Shown piece by piece: positions 25,665 through 35,258 of a DNA stretch of 46,782 bases. Made by a program: the position numbers and the translations under genes. Each line of letters begins with the position of its first letter. The stretch's first letter is position 1. Source of the stretch: Candidatus Lustribacter telmatis (GTDB taxonomy: Bacteria; Vulcanimicrobiota; Vulcanimicrobiia; Vulcanimicrobiales; Vulcanimicrobiaceae); contig PLRU01000081.1 in the NCBI GenBank assembly GCA_003164045.1, positions 1 through 46,782 of the forward strand. Reading direction: 5' to 3'. The notes beneath the pieces were generated by a model. That model was not told where the DNA came from. It made no database searches and worked only from the letters and a program-made list of their open reading frames with translations.

Positions 25665-26198
25665 TTAGGTCGTCGATGCCGTGACGGTCCAGCCGGACGA
25701 CAGGGTGTACGTGTCGGCGTTGACTTGGCTCGAATCGATGCCGAAGTTCAGGTTGACGTTGTAGGTGAAGACATTCGGTCCGGCCCACGAAGCGCACGAC
25801 GTGCCGGCGGTGGCGGACGGCGAGGCGGAGGCGAAGGTTGCCGTGCCGTGCGTGCCGCTGGATCCGCCATCGACGCAGGTCATCGAGATCGCGCTGACCG
25901 GGATCGAGTTGCCGGTGGTGCCGACGATCGTGCCGGCAACCGCGGTGGTGGTCAGCGAGGCGGTGCCGCCCTTGCTCGAGCGAATCGCGCCGGTCGCGTT
26001 CACGGTGTTGGTGCAGGCGACGACGCCGGTGACGGTGGTGCCGGGGTTGCAGGTGACGCTGCCGGGTGAGGTCACGGTGACGGTCGCAACCGTGGCGGCC
26101 GTGACTTGAACGTTGAACGTGTTGGCGGCGGCGGCGGGAAGCGCGGCTCCGAGGAGCAGGGCGGCCGAGCCGACGGCGACGAGGAGATGGTTACGCAT
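25665..26198 (-). CDS. Secreted pilin-like subunit (first of operon)
   Basis: This 177-aa exported protein starts at ATG 26198, preceded by AAAGGA at about eight bases. The signal peptide is NHLLVAVGSAALLLGAALPAAAA. The mature region is almost free of charged residues, dominated by Thr, Val, Ser, Ala and Gly, with four cysteines that could form two disulfides and a C-terminal TYTLSSGWTVTASTT strand. It resembles spore-coat-U/Csu-type pilins in composition and architecture. As the first gene, with a structured leader, it is probably the most abundant product of the operon and the main shaft subunit; this is inference. Confidence 0.65.
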   Translation of the reverse strand: MRNHLLVAVGSAALLLGAALPAAAANTFNVQVTAATVATVTVTSPGSVTCNPGTTVTGVVACTNTVNATGAIRSSKGGTASLTTTAVAGTIVGTTGNSIPVSAISMTCVDGGSSGTHGTATFASASPSATAGTSCASWAGPNVFTYNVNLNFGIDSSQVNADTYTLSSGWTVTASTT

Positions 26199-26203
26199 TG
26201 CTA

Positions 26204-26244
26204 GGTCCTTTTGGACCGCTTGCTGGCCGAAGCCGGACAAGCGG
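26204..26244 (-). promoter_or_regulatory. Alternative hairpins in the pilin-operon leader
   Basis: On the transcript, CCGCTTG (from 26244) pairs with CAAGCGG (to 26216) around an inner GGC-TTCG-GCC hairpin. A second perfect hairpin, GGTCC-AAAA-GGACC (26217 to 26204), contains the AAAGGA ribosome-binding site of the first pilin gene. The two share the GG at 26217-26216, so they cannot both form fully. This could modulate pilin translation or mRNA stability. Confidence 0.5.
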
Positions 26245-26372
26245 GGGAAGTGAGGTCCGAGCGATGATAGGCTTGCTTATGGGACGGTCATAGCGACCTT
26301 TGTCGCACTTTACGATGCCGTTCCAGACTCTTCACGGGCGCGAAATAATGTAAAAAACACGCTCCCCCGCCC

Positions 26373-26401
26373 TTGCACTCACCGGGTGAGTCTGCTAATC
26401 T
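26373..26401 (+). promoter_or_regulatory. Sigma70-like promoter of groES-groEL
   Basis: TTGCAC (26373-26378) and TAATCT (26396-26401) are 17 bases apart, a good housekeeping-type match. The expected start point, near 26408, falls at the left edge of the CIRCE-like operator. The spacer also contains the palindrome at 26377-26391. Confidence 0.65.
26377..26391. promoter_or_regulatory. Perfect palindrome in the groES promoter
   Basis: ACTCACC-G-GGTGAGT is a perfect 7+1+7 inverted repeat overlapping the end of the -35 hexamer and most of the spacer. It could be a second repressor site for groESL in addition to CIRCE. No regulator is identified. Confidence 0.4.
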
Positions 26402-26409
26402 AGTCGGTG

Positions 26410-26436
26410 CTGGCACTCAGGTGCTGGAACTGCCAA
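26410..26436. promoter_or_regulatory. Degenerate CIRCE operator upstream of groES
   Basis: CTGGCACTC (26410-26418), nine bases, then AACTGCCAA (26428-26436) match the HrcA operator TTAGCACTC-N9-GAGTGCTAA at 7 of 9 and 6 of 9 positions, with the exact nine-base spacing and the right position between promoter and start codon. HrcA would repress groESL except under heat stress. hrcA itself is not in the window. Confidence 0.7.
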
Positions 26437-26459
26437 CAATTGTTTGGAGGAGTTATTTC

Positions 26460-28423
<1,964 letters not shown>

Positions 28424-28457
28424 TCTTCCCAAATGGGGAAGACGGCATTACGTTAAG

Positions 28458-28499
28458 AAAGCGCTCCGGCATAACGCCGGGGCGCTTTTCTTTTTCTTT
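28458..28499 (+). terminator. Rho-independent terminator of groESL
   Basis: A 13-pair stem (28458-28470 with 28476-28488, one G-U pair) closes a five-base ATAAC loop and is followed by a T-rich run to 28499. A smaller hairpin, TCTTCCC/GGGAAGA (28424-28430 with 28436-28442), lies directly after the groEL stop. Confidence 0.92.
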
Positions 28500-28570
28500 A
28501 CAGCGCTGCGGCGAATCACTCTCCTCAGCGGGGCAAGGAATCGGTACTGCCGCCGCGGCAGGGGACGAAC

Positions 28571-29191
28571 GTGCAATCCGGCTCGCGCGTGGACGTGTAC
28601 CTGTTCTTCTCGTTCGATCTCGTCGGATCGAGCTTATTGAAGGCGCAGACGTTCAACCGCTTCCACTGGGTCGAACTCTTTCAGTATTTTCACAGCGAAT
28701 GCCGGCGCCAGATCGCCAGCCGCAGCGTTGAGAATGCGGTCGTATGGAAGTACCTTGGCGACGAGGTGCTCTTCTACCAGCGCATCAGCACGCCGTATCA
28801 AGTCGAGCACACGATTCGCGCGATCGACCGTGCGCTCGGAGCACTGACGCAAGATCTGAGCGCGAGTGCTAAATACGGCGCGGCGGCGGAGTACATCTCG
28901 ATTCGCGCCATCGCGTGGACGGCGCCGGTACTCTCGTTCGCTGAGGGCGTCTCCGACAAGATGACGGAGTTGGTCAAGCAGCTCGAAGCAGCCGAGATGC
29001 TCCCGGCCGATCAGATGATGCACGACCGCGAGAACAACATCGTCGACTTTCTCGGACCGAACATCGACACCGGCTTCCACGTCGCCGCCTCGGCGCGCCC
29101 CGAACACATCAGCATCAGTCCGGCGCTGGCGGAGTTCTTGCGCGGCACGGAGCGTCCCGTGCTCGACGCCATCATCGAAGCAGGTAATTAG
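28571..29191 (+). CDS. Class III nucleotide-cyclase-like protein
   Basis: This 206-aa protein starts at GTG 28571 after AGGGGA. It resembles a class III adenylate/guanylate cyclase domain: FFSFDLVGSSLLK (12-24) matches the first metal-Asp motif, with Asp16. VVWKYLGDEVLFY (57-69) matches the second, with Asp64. FLGPNIDTGFHVAASA near residue 155 matches the usual nucleotide-site stretch. The rest is diverged, and transition-state Asn/Arg residues cannot be placed with confidence, so activity is uncertain. The next gene encodes a cyclic-nucleotide-binding domain, which suggests a sender-receiver pair. Confidence 0.65.
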   Translation: MQSGSRVDVYLFFSFDLVGSSLLKAQTFNRFHWVELFQYFHSECRRQIASRSVENAVVWKYLGDEVLFYQRISTPYQVEHTIRAIDRALGALTQDLSASAKYGAAAEYISIRAIAWTAPVLSFAEGVSDKMTELVKQLEAAEMLPADQMMHDRENNIVDFLGPNIDTGFHVAASARPEHISISPALAEFLRGTERPVLDAIIEAGN

Positions 29192-29346
29192 GAAATAAAG
29201 TTCGCCGTCAGCAACGTGCGGCGGAGATTAGCACGCGGCGTTCACCGCTGGGCCGAACGAGCGCGCAAAAGTTTTTCCGTTTAGCGGGAGAGCGCGAAGG
29301 GTGCGGGGTGGAAGCGAGGGAGGTCACCCACCTGAAAGGACGCCTC

Positions 29347-29703
29347 GTGACCGATCCCCAGATCGCCGTTATGGATGATGTCACGCAATATTATCACGCC
29401 GGGCATCGTTTCTTCGAAACGGGTGACCACGGCGAGGTGATGTACGTGGTGACGTCCGGCGAAGTAGAAATCACCCTGCGCGGCAAGCTACTCGAGACCG
29501 TACGTGCCGGCAGCGTCTTCGGCGAGATGGCTCTGATCGACGATCGCGAGCGCAGCGCGGAAGCCGTAGCGAAGACCGACGTGCGGGTCGTGATCATCGA
29601 TCACAATCGGTTTCTGTTCCTTACGCGCAACGACCCGATGTTCGCGCTGCGAATCATGAAGATCATCACGAACCGGCTGCGGAGACTCAACGCGCTGCTA
29701 TAG
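29347..29703 (+). CDS. Stand-alone cyclic-nucleotide-binding domain protein
   Basis: The protein is essentially a single Crp-type cNMP-binding beta-roll: FFETGDHGEVMYVVTSGEVEI, then the phosphate-cassette-like VFGEMALIDDRERSAEAVA, then the C-helix RIMKIITNRLRRLNALL. There is no helix-turn-helix, so it is not a transcription factor by itself and may act by protein contact. The preferred start is GTG 29347, with AAAGGA six bases upstream; GTG 29308 is an alternative that adds 13 residues. It ends in CTATAG, shared with the convergent acetyltransferase stop. Which nucleotide it binds, if any, is unknown. Confidence 0.85.
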   Translation: MTDPQIAVMDDVTQYYHAGHRFFETGDHGEVMYVVTSGEVEITLRGKLLETVRAGSVFGEMALIDDRERSAEAVAKTDVRVVIIDHNRFLFLTRNDPMFALRIMKIITNRLRRLNALL

Positions 29704-30144
29704 CGATTTGCGAAACTTCACGAGGCGTTCGGTCTCTTCGAAGCCGCAGGCGGCGTGCGCGTTTTGCGAAGCGACGTTTTCCACTTCCGTGTCGGAGGCG
29801 AGTTCGCTGAAGCCGCGTTCGACCGACCACGTTTCGGCCGCGTGCATGAGGTCCGCGCCGAGGGCCAGGCCACGCGCCGGCGGTTCGATATACCAGCCCT
29901 CGACGTGCGGCACCGGCGCGCTGTCGCAGCCGTCGGCGAAGTCGCGCACCGACAGCTCGAGGAAACCCACCGGTCGAGCAGTGTCGTCTTCGGCGATGAA
30001 GGCGGCATCGAGAAACGATGCCGCCTCGTCTTCGATGAACGCGTACGCTTCGCGCAGCAGATCTTCGGCGTCGGCATGCGGCCAGAGGCGCGCGCGCATA
30101 GCGGCCCACACTTCGACGTCGCGCGTTTCGAGCGGACGGATCAC
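29698..30144 (-). CDS. AAC(6')-like GNAT acetyltransferase
   Basis: GNAT enzymes move an acetyl group from acetyl-CoA to an amine. This 148-aa protein has the AAC(6')-type pattern: AMRARLWPHA near residue 15, GFLELSVRDFADGC near residue 60, HVEGWYIEPPARGLALGADLM (acetyl-CoA site, about 79-99), then ELASDTEVEN and GFEETERLVKFRKSL at the C-terminus. Aminoglycoside acetylation is possible from this pattern but is not shown by sequence alone; many chromosomal relatives have other substrates. The GTG start overlaps the upstream monooxygenase stop as GTGA, so the two are one operon. Confidence 0.85.
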   Translation of the reverse strand: MIRPLETRDVEVWAAMRARLWPHADAEDLLREAYAFIEDEAASFLDAAFIAEDDTARPVGFLELSVRDFADGCDSAPVPHVEGWYIEPPARGLALGADLMHAAETWSVERGFSELASDTEVENVASQNAHAACGFEETERLVKFRKSL

Positions 30145-31535
30145 GAGCGCAGGCCGATGATATTGCGCACGTACGTGAGCGCGCCGTGCGCGTGCGCACC
30201 GTCGGAGACGTAGCCCGCGTAGCCGTCCGGGCGTAAGACCAGCGTGATCGCCGCGGATTGATCGTGCGGGTGCATCACGATCGTCTGCGGGTGGTAACTC
30301 GCCGGCCGCGCACCGCGCACCCGCATGCCGGCGCGCAGACCGCGGCGCGCGGGCGAAGCGTTCACCGAGAGGCGGCTGTGCGGATAGGCGATCCGCAGCT
30401 GTGCGATGTTCTCGCGTAGCCGGTCGCGCACGAGCGGCAAGTGTGAGGCGACCGGCAGCACGGCATTGCGCAGCGCACGCACCATCGTGTTCGCGTTGAA
30501 CGCGAGCCGGTTGCCATAGTCGGTCGCGGCGAGCAGCGCGCGCCCGACCGCTCCACGTTCTTCGGCGTAGGTGTCGAGGAGCGCGGGGGCGACGTCATCG
30601 CGGATCACGAGCGCAAGCTTCCACGCCAGATTGATCGCGTCCCCGATGCCGCTGTTCATTCCTTGCCCGCCGATCGGCGAATGGACGTGCGCGGCGTCGC
30701 CCAGCAAGAACGCGTTCGCGGACTGCATATGCGCGACGCGCCGTTGGTGGATGTGATAGTTTGCCATCCACACCACGTCGCGGATCCGCGCGGGCAAGGC
30801 TTCGGCGTCGAGTGCAGCTTGAAAGATGCTCGGGTCCGGCGGATCGGGTAGCGCGTTCGGCGATTCGATGAGGATCCGCCAGAAGTCGCGCAGCGGAAAC
30901 AGCGCCACTGCGCCGCCGTCGGCCGCGAGACGCACGCGCAGCGTGTCGGGTGCGAGCGACGTGTCGAGGTGCACGTCGGCGAGCGCGAAGCGTTCGGGCA
31001 GCGCGTAGCCCTCGAACGGAACGTCGAGGTGGTGGCGCACCGCGCTGTGTGCGCCGTCGCAGCCGGCGAGGTAGCGCACGCGCACGCGTTCCGTGCCGCC
31101 GGGGCCGGCGAGATCGACGTCGATGCCGCCTGAGTCCTGGCGCATCGCGGTCAGCGTGATCGCGCGTTCGATCGCGATGCCTTGCGTTTCGAGCGCTTCG
31201 CGCATCACGCGCTCCGTGTCGCACTGCGGGATCATGGCGAGATATGGATACGCGGTCGGCAAGTCACCGAAGTCGGCCTCGACCAGGGAATGGGTTCCCG
31301 CGGCAATCTGCACGTGCGTGACGCGTTGCGCGAGCGCGAGCAAGCGGTCGGTGATGCGGGCGGGCTCGAGTAGCTCGAGCGTGCGCGCTTGCACCCCGAG
31401 CGCCTGCGATTGCTCTGCGCCGTGCAACGCTTTGTCGATGATGCGAAACGGCACGCCGAAGCGCGCGAGTTCGAGTGCCAGCGTCATGCCGGTCGGGCCG
31501 GCGCCGCAAATGAGAACCGGCAGCGGTGTGCTCAC
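30141..31535 (-). CDS. FAD-dependent aromatic monooxygenase (PheA/TfdB-like)
   Basis: This is a group A flavoprotein hydroxylase of 464 aa. The FAD-binding GAGPTG is at 11-16, the Asp-Gly motif is at 160-161 (AGCDGAHSAVR), and the flavin-phosphate motif GDAAHVHSPIGGQGMN begins at 279. These three are the family signature. The C-terminal thioredoxin-like domain of phenol hydroxylases is shortened. Likely substrates are phenolic or polyketide-type aromatics, but this cannot be fixed. The GTG start at 31535 has no strong ribosome-binding site. It overlaps the acetyltransferase gene by four bases. Confidence 0.88.
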   Translation of the reverse strand: MSTPLPVLICGAGPTGMTLALELARFGVPFRIIDKALHGAEQSQALGVQARTLELLEPARITDRLLALAQRVTHVQIAAGTHSLVEADFGDLPTAYPYLAMIPQCDTERVMREALETQGIAIERAITLTAMRQDSGGIDVDLAGPGGTERVRVRYLAGCDGAHSAVRHHLDVPFEGYALPERFALADVHLDTSLAPDTLRVRLAADGGAVALFPLRDFWRILIESPNALPDPPDPSIFQAALDAEALPARIRDVVWMANYHIHQRRVAHMQSANAFLLGDAAHVHSPIGGQGMNSGIGDAINLAWKLALVIRDDVAPALLDTYAEERGAVGRALLAATDYGNRLAFNANTMVRALRNAVLPVASHLPLVRDRLRENIAQLRIAYPHSRLSVNASPARRGLRAGMRVRGARPASYHPQTIVMHPHDQSAAITLVLRPDGYAGYVSDGAHAHGALTYVRNIIGLRS

Positions 31536-31574
31536 GATCGGTTCTTACCCACCGGCCGGGCGCTTAGTCTAGAG

Positions 31575-32690
31575 TTACGACGCTGCGCGCAGGACGCCGA
31601 CGAGTTCGTCGGCGGTGCGTAACGCGGACGCGACCGCCTGATCCATGTTGTAATACCGATACTCGGCCAGGCGCCCGACGAACGTCACGCCGCGCGTGCG
31701 CTGCGCGAGCATGGCATATTTGCGGTATTGTTCGCGGCTTTCGGGTGCCGGGATCGGATAATACGGCTCGCCTTCGGCGCTCGGATACTCGCGCGAGACG
31801 ATCGTCTTTGCGTGCTGCTGACCGGTGAGGTGCTTGTACTCGGTCGTGCGCAGATACGGCACGTCTTCGGAGGGCTCGTTGATGCAGCCGGCGGCCTGAT
31901 AGCGCTCCACGTCGTGCGTTTCGAACTCGAAGCGCAGCGACCGGTACGGCAGCTTGCCGAAACGGTCCTCGAAAAACGCATCGATCGGGCCGGTGAAGAC
32001 GACGTGGCGGAAGCGCGCGCGATCGGCAATCTCGTGGTAATCGACGCCCAGCACGCGCTCGATGCGCGGGTGCGCGGTCATGCGCTCGACCATCTTGGTG
32101 TAGCCGTCCGCGGGCATACGCTGAAAGCGATCGGTGAAGTACCGGTCGTCGGCGTTGGTGCGCGTCGGGATCCGGCCGCAGACGCTGGCATCCAGGTCGG
32201 CGGCGTCGCGGGCCCAGTGCTTGCGGGTGTAGCCCGCAAAAAATCGCTCGTAGAGCTCGCGGCCGACTCGCGTGACGATCACGTCCTCGGAGGAGCGGAT
32301 CTCGGCGCGCGGTTCGGCCACCCGCTCGAGGAACGCCGCAATGCCGGCCTCGTCGAGGTCGAGGCCGTAAAGCGCGTTGATCGTGGTCTGGTTGATCGGG
32401 ATCGGCACGAGGCGCCCATCGATATTGGCCAGTACGCGGTGCTCGTAGGGCCGCCAGGCGGTAAATGCGCTGAGATACCGGACCACGTGCTCGGCGTTGG
32501 TGTGGAAGATGTGGGGGCCATACTGATGGTATTGCAGCCCATCGTCGCCGATGGGATCGTGGCAATTGCCGGCCAGATGGGGCCGGCGGTCGATCAGTAG
32601 CACGTTCGCGCCGAACTCGCCGGCACAACGCTCCGCGATCGTGCTCCCCGCAAGGCCGGCGCCCACGACCAAGACATCGTAGGCGGACAC
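31575..32690 (-). CDS. glf: UDP-galactopyranose mutase
   Basis: Glf is a flavoenzyme that interconverts UDP-galactopyranose and UDP-galactofuranose for cell-surface polysaccharides. The 371-aa protein has the FAD fingerprint VVGAGLAGSTIAE (8-20), DRRPHLAGNCHD near residue 35, YGPHIFHTN near residue 57, and later RIPTRTNADDRYFTD, YTKMVERM and REYPSAEGEPYYPIP, all typical of bacterial Glf. It implies a galactofuranose-containing envelope polymer, though no glycosyltransferase is next to it. The start is GTG at 32690. It is divergent from the ATP-grasp gene, with a 186-base gap in which I see no further gene. Confidence 0.95.
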   Translation of the reverse strand: MSAYDVLVVGAGLAGSTIAERCAGEFGANVLLIDRRPHLAGNCHDPIGDDGLQYHQYGPHIFHTNAEHVVRYLSAFTAWRPYEHRVLANIDGRLVPIPINQTTINALYGLDLDEAGIAAFLERVAEPRAEIRSSEDVIVTRVGRELYERFFAGYTRKHWARDAADLDASVCGRIPTRTNADDRYFTDRFQRMPADGYTKMVERMTAHPRIERVLGVDYHEIADRARFRHVVFTGPIDAFFEDRFGKLPYRSLRFEFETHDVERYQAAGCINEPSEDVPYLRTTEYKHLTGQQHAKTIVSREYPSAEGEPYYPIPAPESREQYRKYAMLAQRTRGVTFVGRLAEYRYYNMDQAVASALRTADELVGVLRAAS

Positions 32691-32876
32691 GCTGGCTTGG
32701 ACCGCTTGGAGTCCCGCCGGGTTTCCTTATGGCCGGGTTATCCTACACACGCGCCTGTGGAGGGTGTGGATGGATTCGTCACAGGGTAAGCCAAGCAGGC
32801 TCGCCCGGCGACCGGGGATCGAGGATTGGACACCGGGCCAAGTGAGGTGCTTCAACGGAGGCGAACGCCCGGATCG

Positions 32877-34316
32877 ATGCAGCCACTCCTCGATCAGTAT
32901 GAACGGGTCGACTTCTTCGATGAATTTGCCGATCAGCTCGGCGTACCGCGCGCCCACTACGCGGGGCTCGCGCAGACGTTGCGCACGATCGACATCGCCG
33001 AGTTCCGTCATCGGGTCGATCTGGTCAACTCCGTCCTGCTGCAGCGCGGCGTGACGTTCACGGTCTACTCCGATAGCCGCGGCACCGAGCGCATTCTCCC
33101 GTTCGATTTGATCCCGCGTATCGTTCCGGGCAACGAGTGGTCGCTGGTGAAACGCGGGATCGCGCAACGCGTGATGGCGCTCAACGCGTTTCTCGGCGAC
33201 ATCTACGGCGCGCAGCGCATCTTGCACGAAGGCCGCATCTCCGCCGAGATGGTGTTCTCTTCGAAGTTCTACAATCGCGAGATGGTCGGCTTCCGCGTAC
33301 CGCGCGACGTATACATTCACGTTTCCGGCTGCGACTTGATCCGCGGCCGCGACGGCACCTACTTCGTGCTCGAAGACAACCTGCGCACGCCCTCGGGCAT
33401 CTCGTACGTGCTCGAGAACCGCGACATCCTCAAGCGCTCGTTTCCGCGTCTGTTTGAGAATTATCAGCCGTTACCGGTCGACGATTATCCGCGCCGCCTG
33501 CTCGACGCGCTGCGGCATTCGGCGCCGGCGGGGATCAGCGATCCAACCGTCGTGCTGCTCACGCCCGGCATCTACAATTCCGCGTACTTCGAGCACACGG
33601 TACTCGCGCGCCGGATGGGCGTCGAGTTGGTGGAAGGCAGCGATCTGCTCGTGCACGACAACATCGTCTACATGAAGACGACCAAGGGGTTGCAGCGAGT
33701 CGATGTGATCTATCGCCGCATCGACGATGAGTACCTCGATCCGCTCGTCTTCAAGGCTGATTCGACGCTCGGCGTGACGGGCCTGATGAACGCGTATCGC
33801 GCCGGGAACGTGGGGATCGCCAACGCCATCGGTACCGGGGTGGCGGATGACAAGGCGATCTATCCGTTCGTTCCGGAGATCATCCGCTTTTATCTGGGCG
33901 AGGAACCGATTCTGCCGAACGTGCCGACCTACGATTGCACCGACGATTTGCAGCGCCGCCACGTTTTGAGCCACCTCGACGAACTCGTGGTGAAGAACAC
34001 CAATCAGTCCGGCGGCTACGGCATGCTGATGGGCCCGAGTTCTTCGAACATCGAACGCGCGCGCTTCAAAGAGGCGATCGAGGCGAACCCGCGCGACTTC
34101 ATAGCGCAGCCGATCATCCCGCTTTCGTGCCATCCGACGATCGTGGGCGAAACGCTCGCGCCGCGCCACATCGATCTGCGCCCGTACGTGCTGATGAATA
34201 AAGAGGTCGACGTTCCGCCGACCGCATTGACGCGCGTCGCGCTCACCGAGGGTTCGCTAGTCGTGAACTCCTCGCAAGGCGGCGGCAGCAAAGATACCTG
34301 GATCCTGGACGACTAG
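32877..34316 (+). CDS. Circularly permuted ATP-grasp protein (type 2)
   Basis: The family pairs a permuted ATP-grasp ligase with alpha-E and transglutaminase partners; it is proposed to make or modify peptides, but the product is unknown. The 479-aa protein starts MQPLLDQYERVDFFDEF at ATG 32877; the frame is open up to 32826 without similarity. Visible motifs are FDLIPRIVPGNEWSLVKRG near residue 76, FVLEDNLRTPSGISYVLENR near residue 163, VVLLTPGIYNSAYFEH near residue 225, and the nucleotide site VVKNTNQSGGYGMLMG near residue 370. The alpha-E gene begins two bases after its stop. Confidence 0.9.
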   Translation: MQPLLDQYERVDFFDEFADQLGVPRAHYAGLAQTLRTIDIAEFRHRVDLVNSVLLQRGVTFTVYSDSRGTERILPFDLIPRIVPGNEWSLVKRGIAQRVMALNAFLGDIYGAQRILHEGRISAEMVFSSKFYNREMVGFRVPRDVYIHVSGCDLIRGRDGTYFVLEDNLRTPSGISYVLENRDILKRSFPRLFENYQPLPVDDYPRRLLDALRHSAPAGISDPTVVLLTPGIYNSAYFEHTVLARRMGVELVEGSDLLVHDNIVYMKTTKGLQRVDVIYRRIDDEYLDPLVFKADSTLGVTGLMNAYRAGNVGIANAIGTGVADDKAIYPFVPEIIRFYLGEEPILPNVPTYDCTDDLQRRHVLSHLDELVVKNTNQSGGYGMLMGPSSSNIERARFKEAIEANPRDFIAQPIIPLSCHPTIVGETLAPRHIDLRPYVLMNKEVDVPPTALTRVALTEGSLVVNSSQGGGSKDTWILDD

Positions 34317-34318
34317 AA

Positions 34319-35257
34319 GTGCTATCACGAGTCGCTGAATCGCTTTATTGGATGAGCCGCAACGTGGAACGCGCGGAGACGCTGGCGCGCATCCTCGACG
34401 TGAACTACAACCGCACGGTCGACCGTAATGCCGCCGGCCGCGAACGCGCCGCGCGCGTGTGGCGCAGCGTGTTCGACATGGCGGGGATCGCTGCCGACGT
34501 CGAGCTGCTCGACGGTGCGTCGCTCGCCTCGGCGGCGTTCGAACGCTGCACGTTTTCTACCGAATACCGCACCTCGATCGTGTCGTGCATACGCATCGCG
34601 CGCTCGAACGCGCTCAGCGTGCGGGCCGAGCTATCGACCGAAGTGTGGGAATGCCTCAACGGGCTCTATCTTTTCGTCGAAGCACAGTCGCCGCGTTCGG
34701 TGGCGCGCGAAGGGCCGTCGTCGTTTCTCCGCAGCGTGCGCGATACGGCGCAAGCCTTCGGCGGGATCGTCGACGCGACGGTGTCGCACGACGACGAATG
34801 GAACTTCGTGCAAATCGGCCGCTACCTCGAGCGCTCGGCGATGACCGCACGCATCTTGCGCAATCACGATTTCAACGACGAGTCGGCGCACGAGTGGCAG
34901 CGGCTGCTCGAGATGTGCTGTGCGAGCGAACCGTTTGCCAAGGCGCAGCGGCTTTCATCGGATCCGAACGAAGCGCTCTCGTTCTTGTTTTTGCACCGCA
35001 GTTTTCCGCGCTCGATCCGCTTCTGCACGCACGAAGTCGACCGTGCGCTGCACCGCATCTCCGAGACCGCGATGGGCGCGTATTCGAACGAAGCCGAGCG
35101 CGTGACGGGCCGCCTCCAGGCGATGCTCGACTTCGTGCAGATCGGCGAGATCCTCGACGAAGGCGGCGATCGCTTTGCTGCTCGTTTCGCCGAACGCGCC
35201 GATGCTATCGGCACGGCGATCCAGGCGAGTTACTTCCCGCGTGTTCCGGTTGGTTGA
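34319..35257 (+). CDS. Alpha-E domain protein
   Basis: This is the helical alpha-E family (formerly a domain of unknown function) that accompanies the permuted ATP-grasp proteins. The N-terminus MLSRVAESLYWMSRNVERAE with ETLARILDVNYN is the hallmark. DDEWNFVQIGRYLERSAMTARIL near residue 158 repeats the same helical signature. The 312-aa protein is nearly all helix and has no signal peptide. Its GTG start lies two bases after the ATP-grasp stop, so the two are cotranslated. Biochemical role unknown; a scaffold or amino-donor function has been proposed for the cluster. Confidence 0.88.
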   Translation: MLSRVAESLYWMSRNVERAETLARILDVNYNRTVDRNAAGRERAARVWRSVFDMAGIAADVELLDGASLASAAFERCTFSTEYRTSIVSCIRIARSNALSVRAELSTEVWECLNGLYLFVEAQSPRSVAREGPSSFLRSVRDTAQAFGGIVDATVSHDDEWNFVQIGRYLERSAMTARILRNHDFNDESAHEWQRLLEMCCASEPFAKAQRLSSDPNEALSFLFLHRSFPRSIRFCTHEVDRALHRISETAMGAYSNEAERVTGRLQAMLDFVQIGEILDEGGDRFAARFAERADAIGTAIQASYFPRVPVG

Positions 35258-35258
35258 G

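Noticed and set aside
28424..28442. Second hairpin right after groEL as a separate terminator
   Set aside because: It lacks a T-run; the stronger hairpin at 28458-28499 is the terminator.
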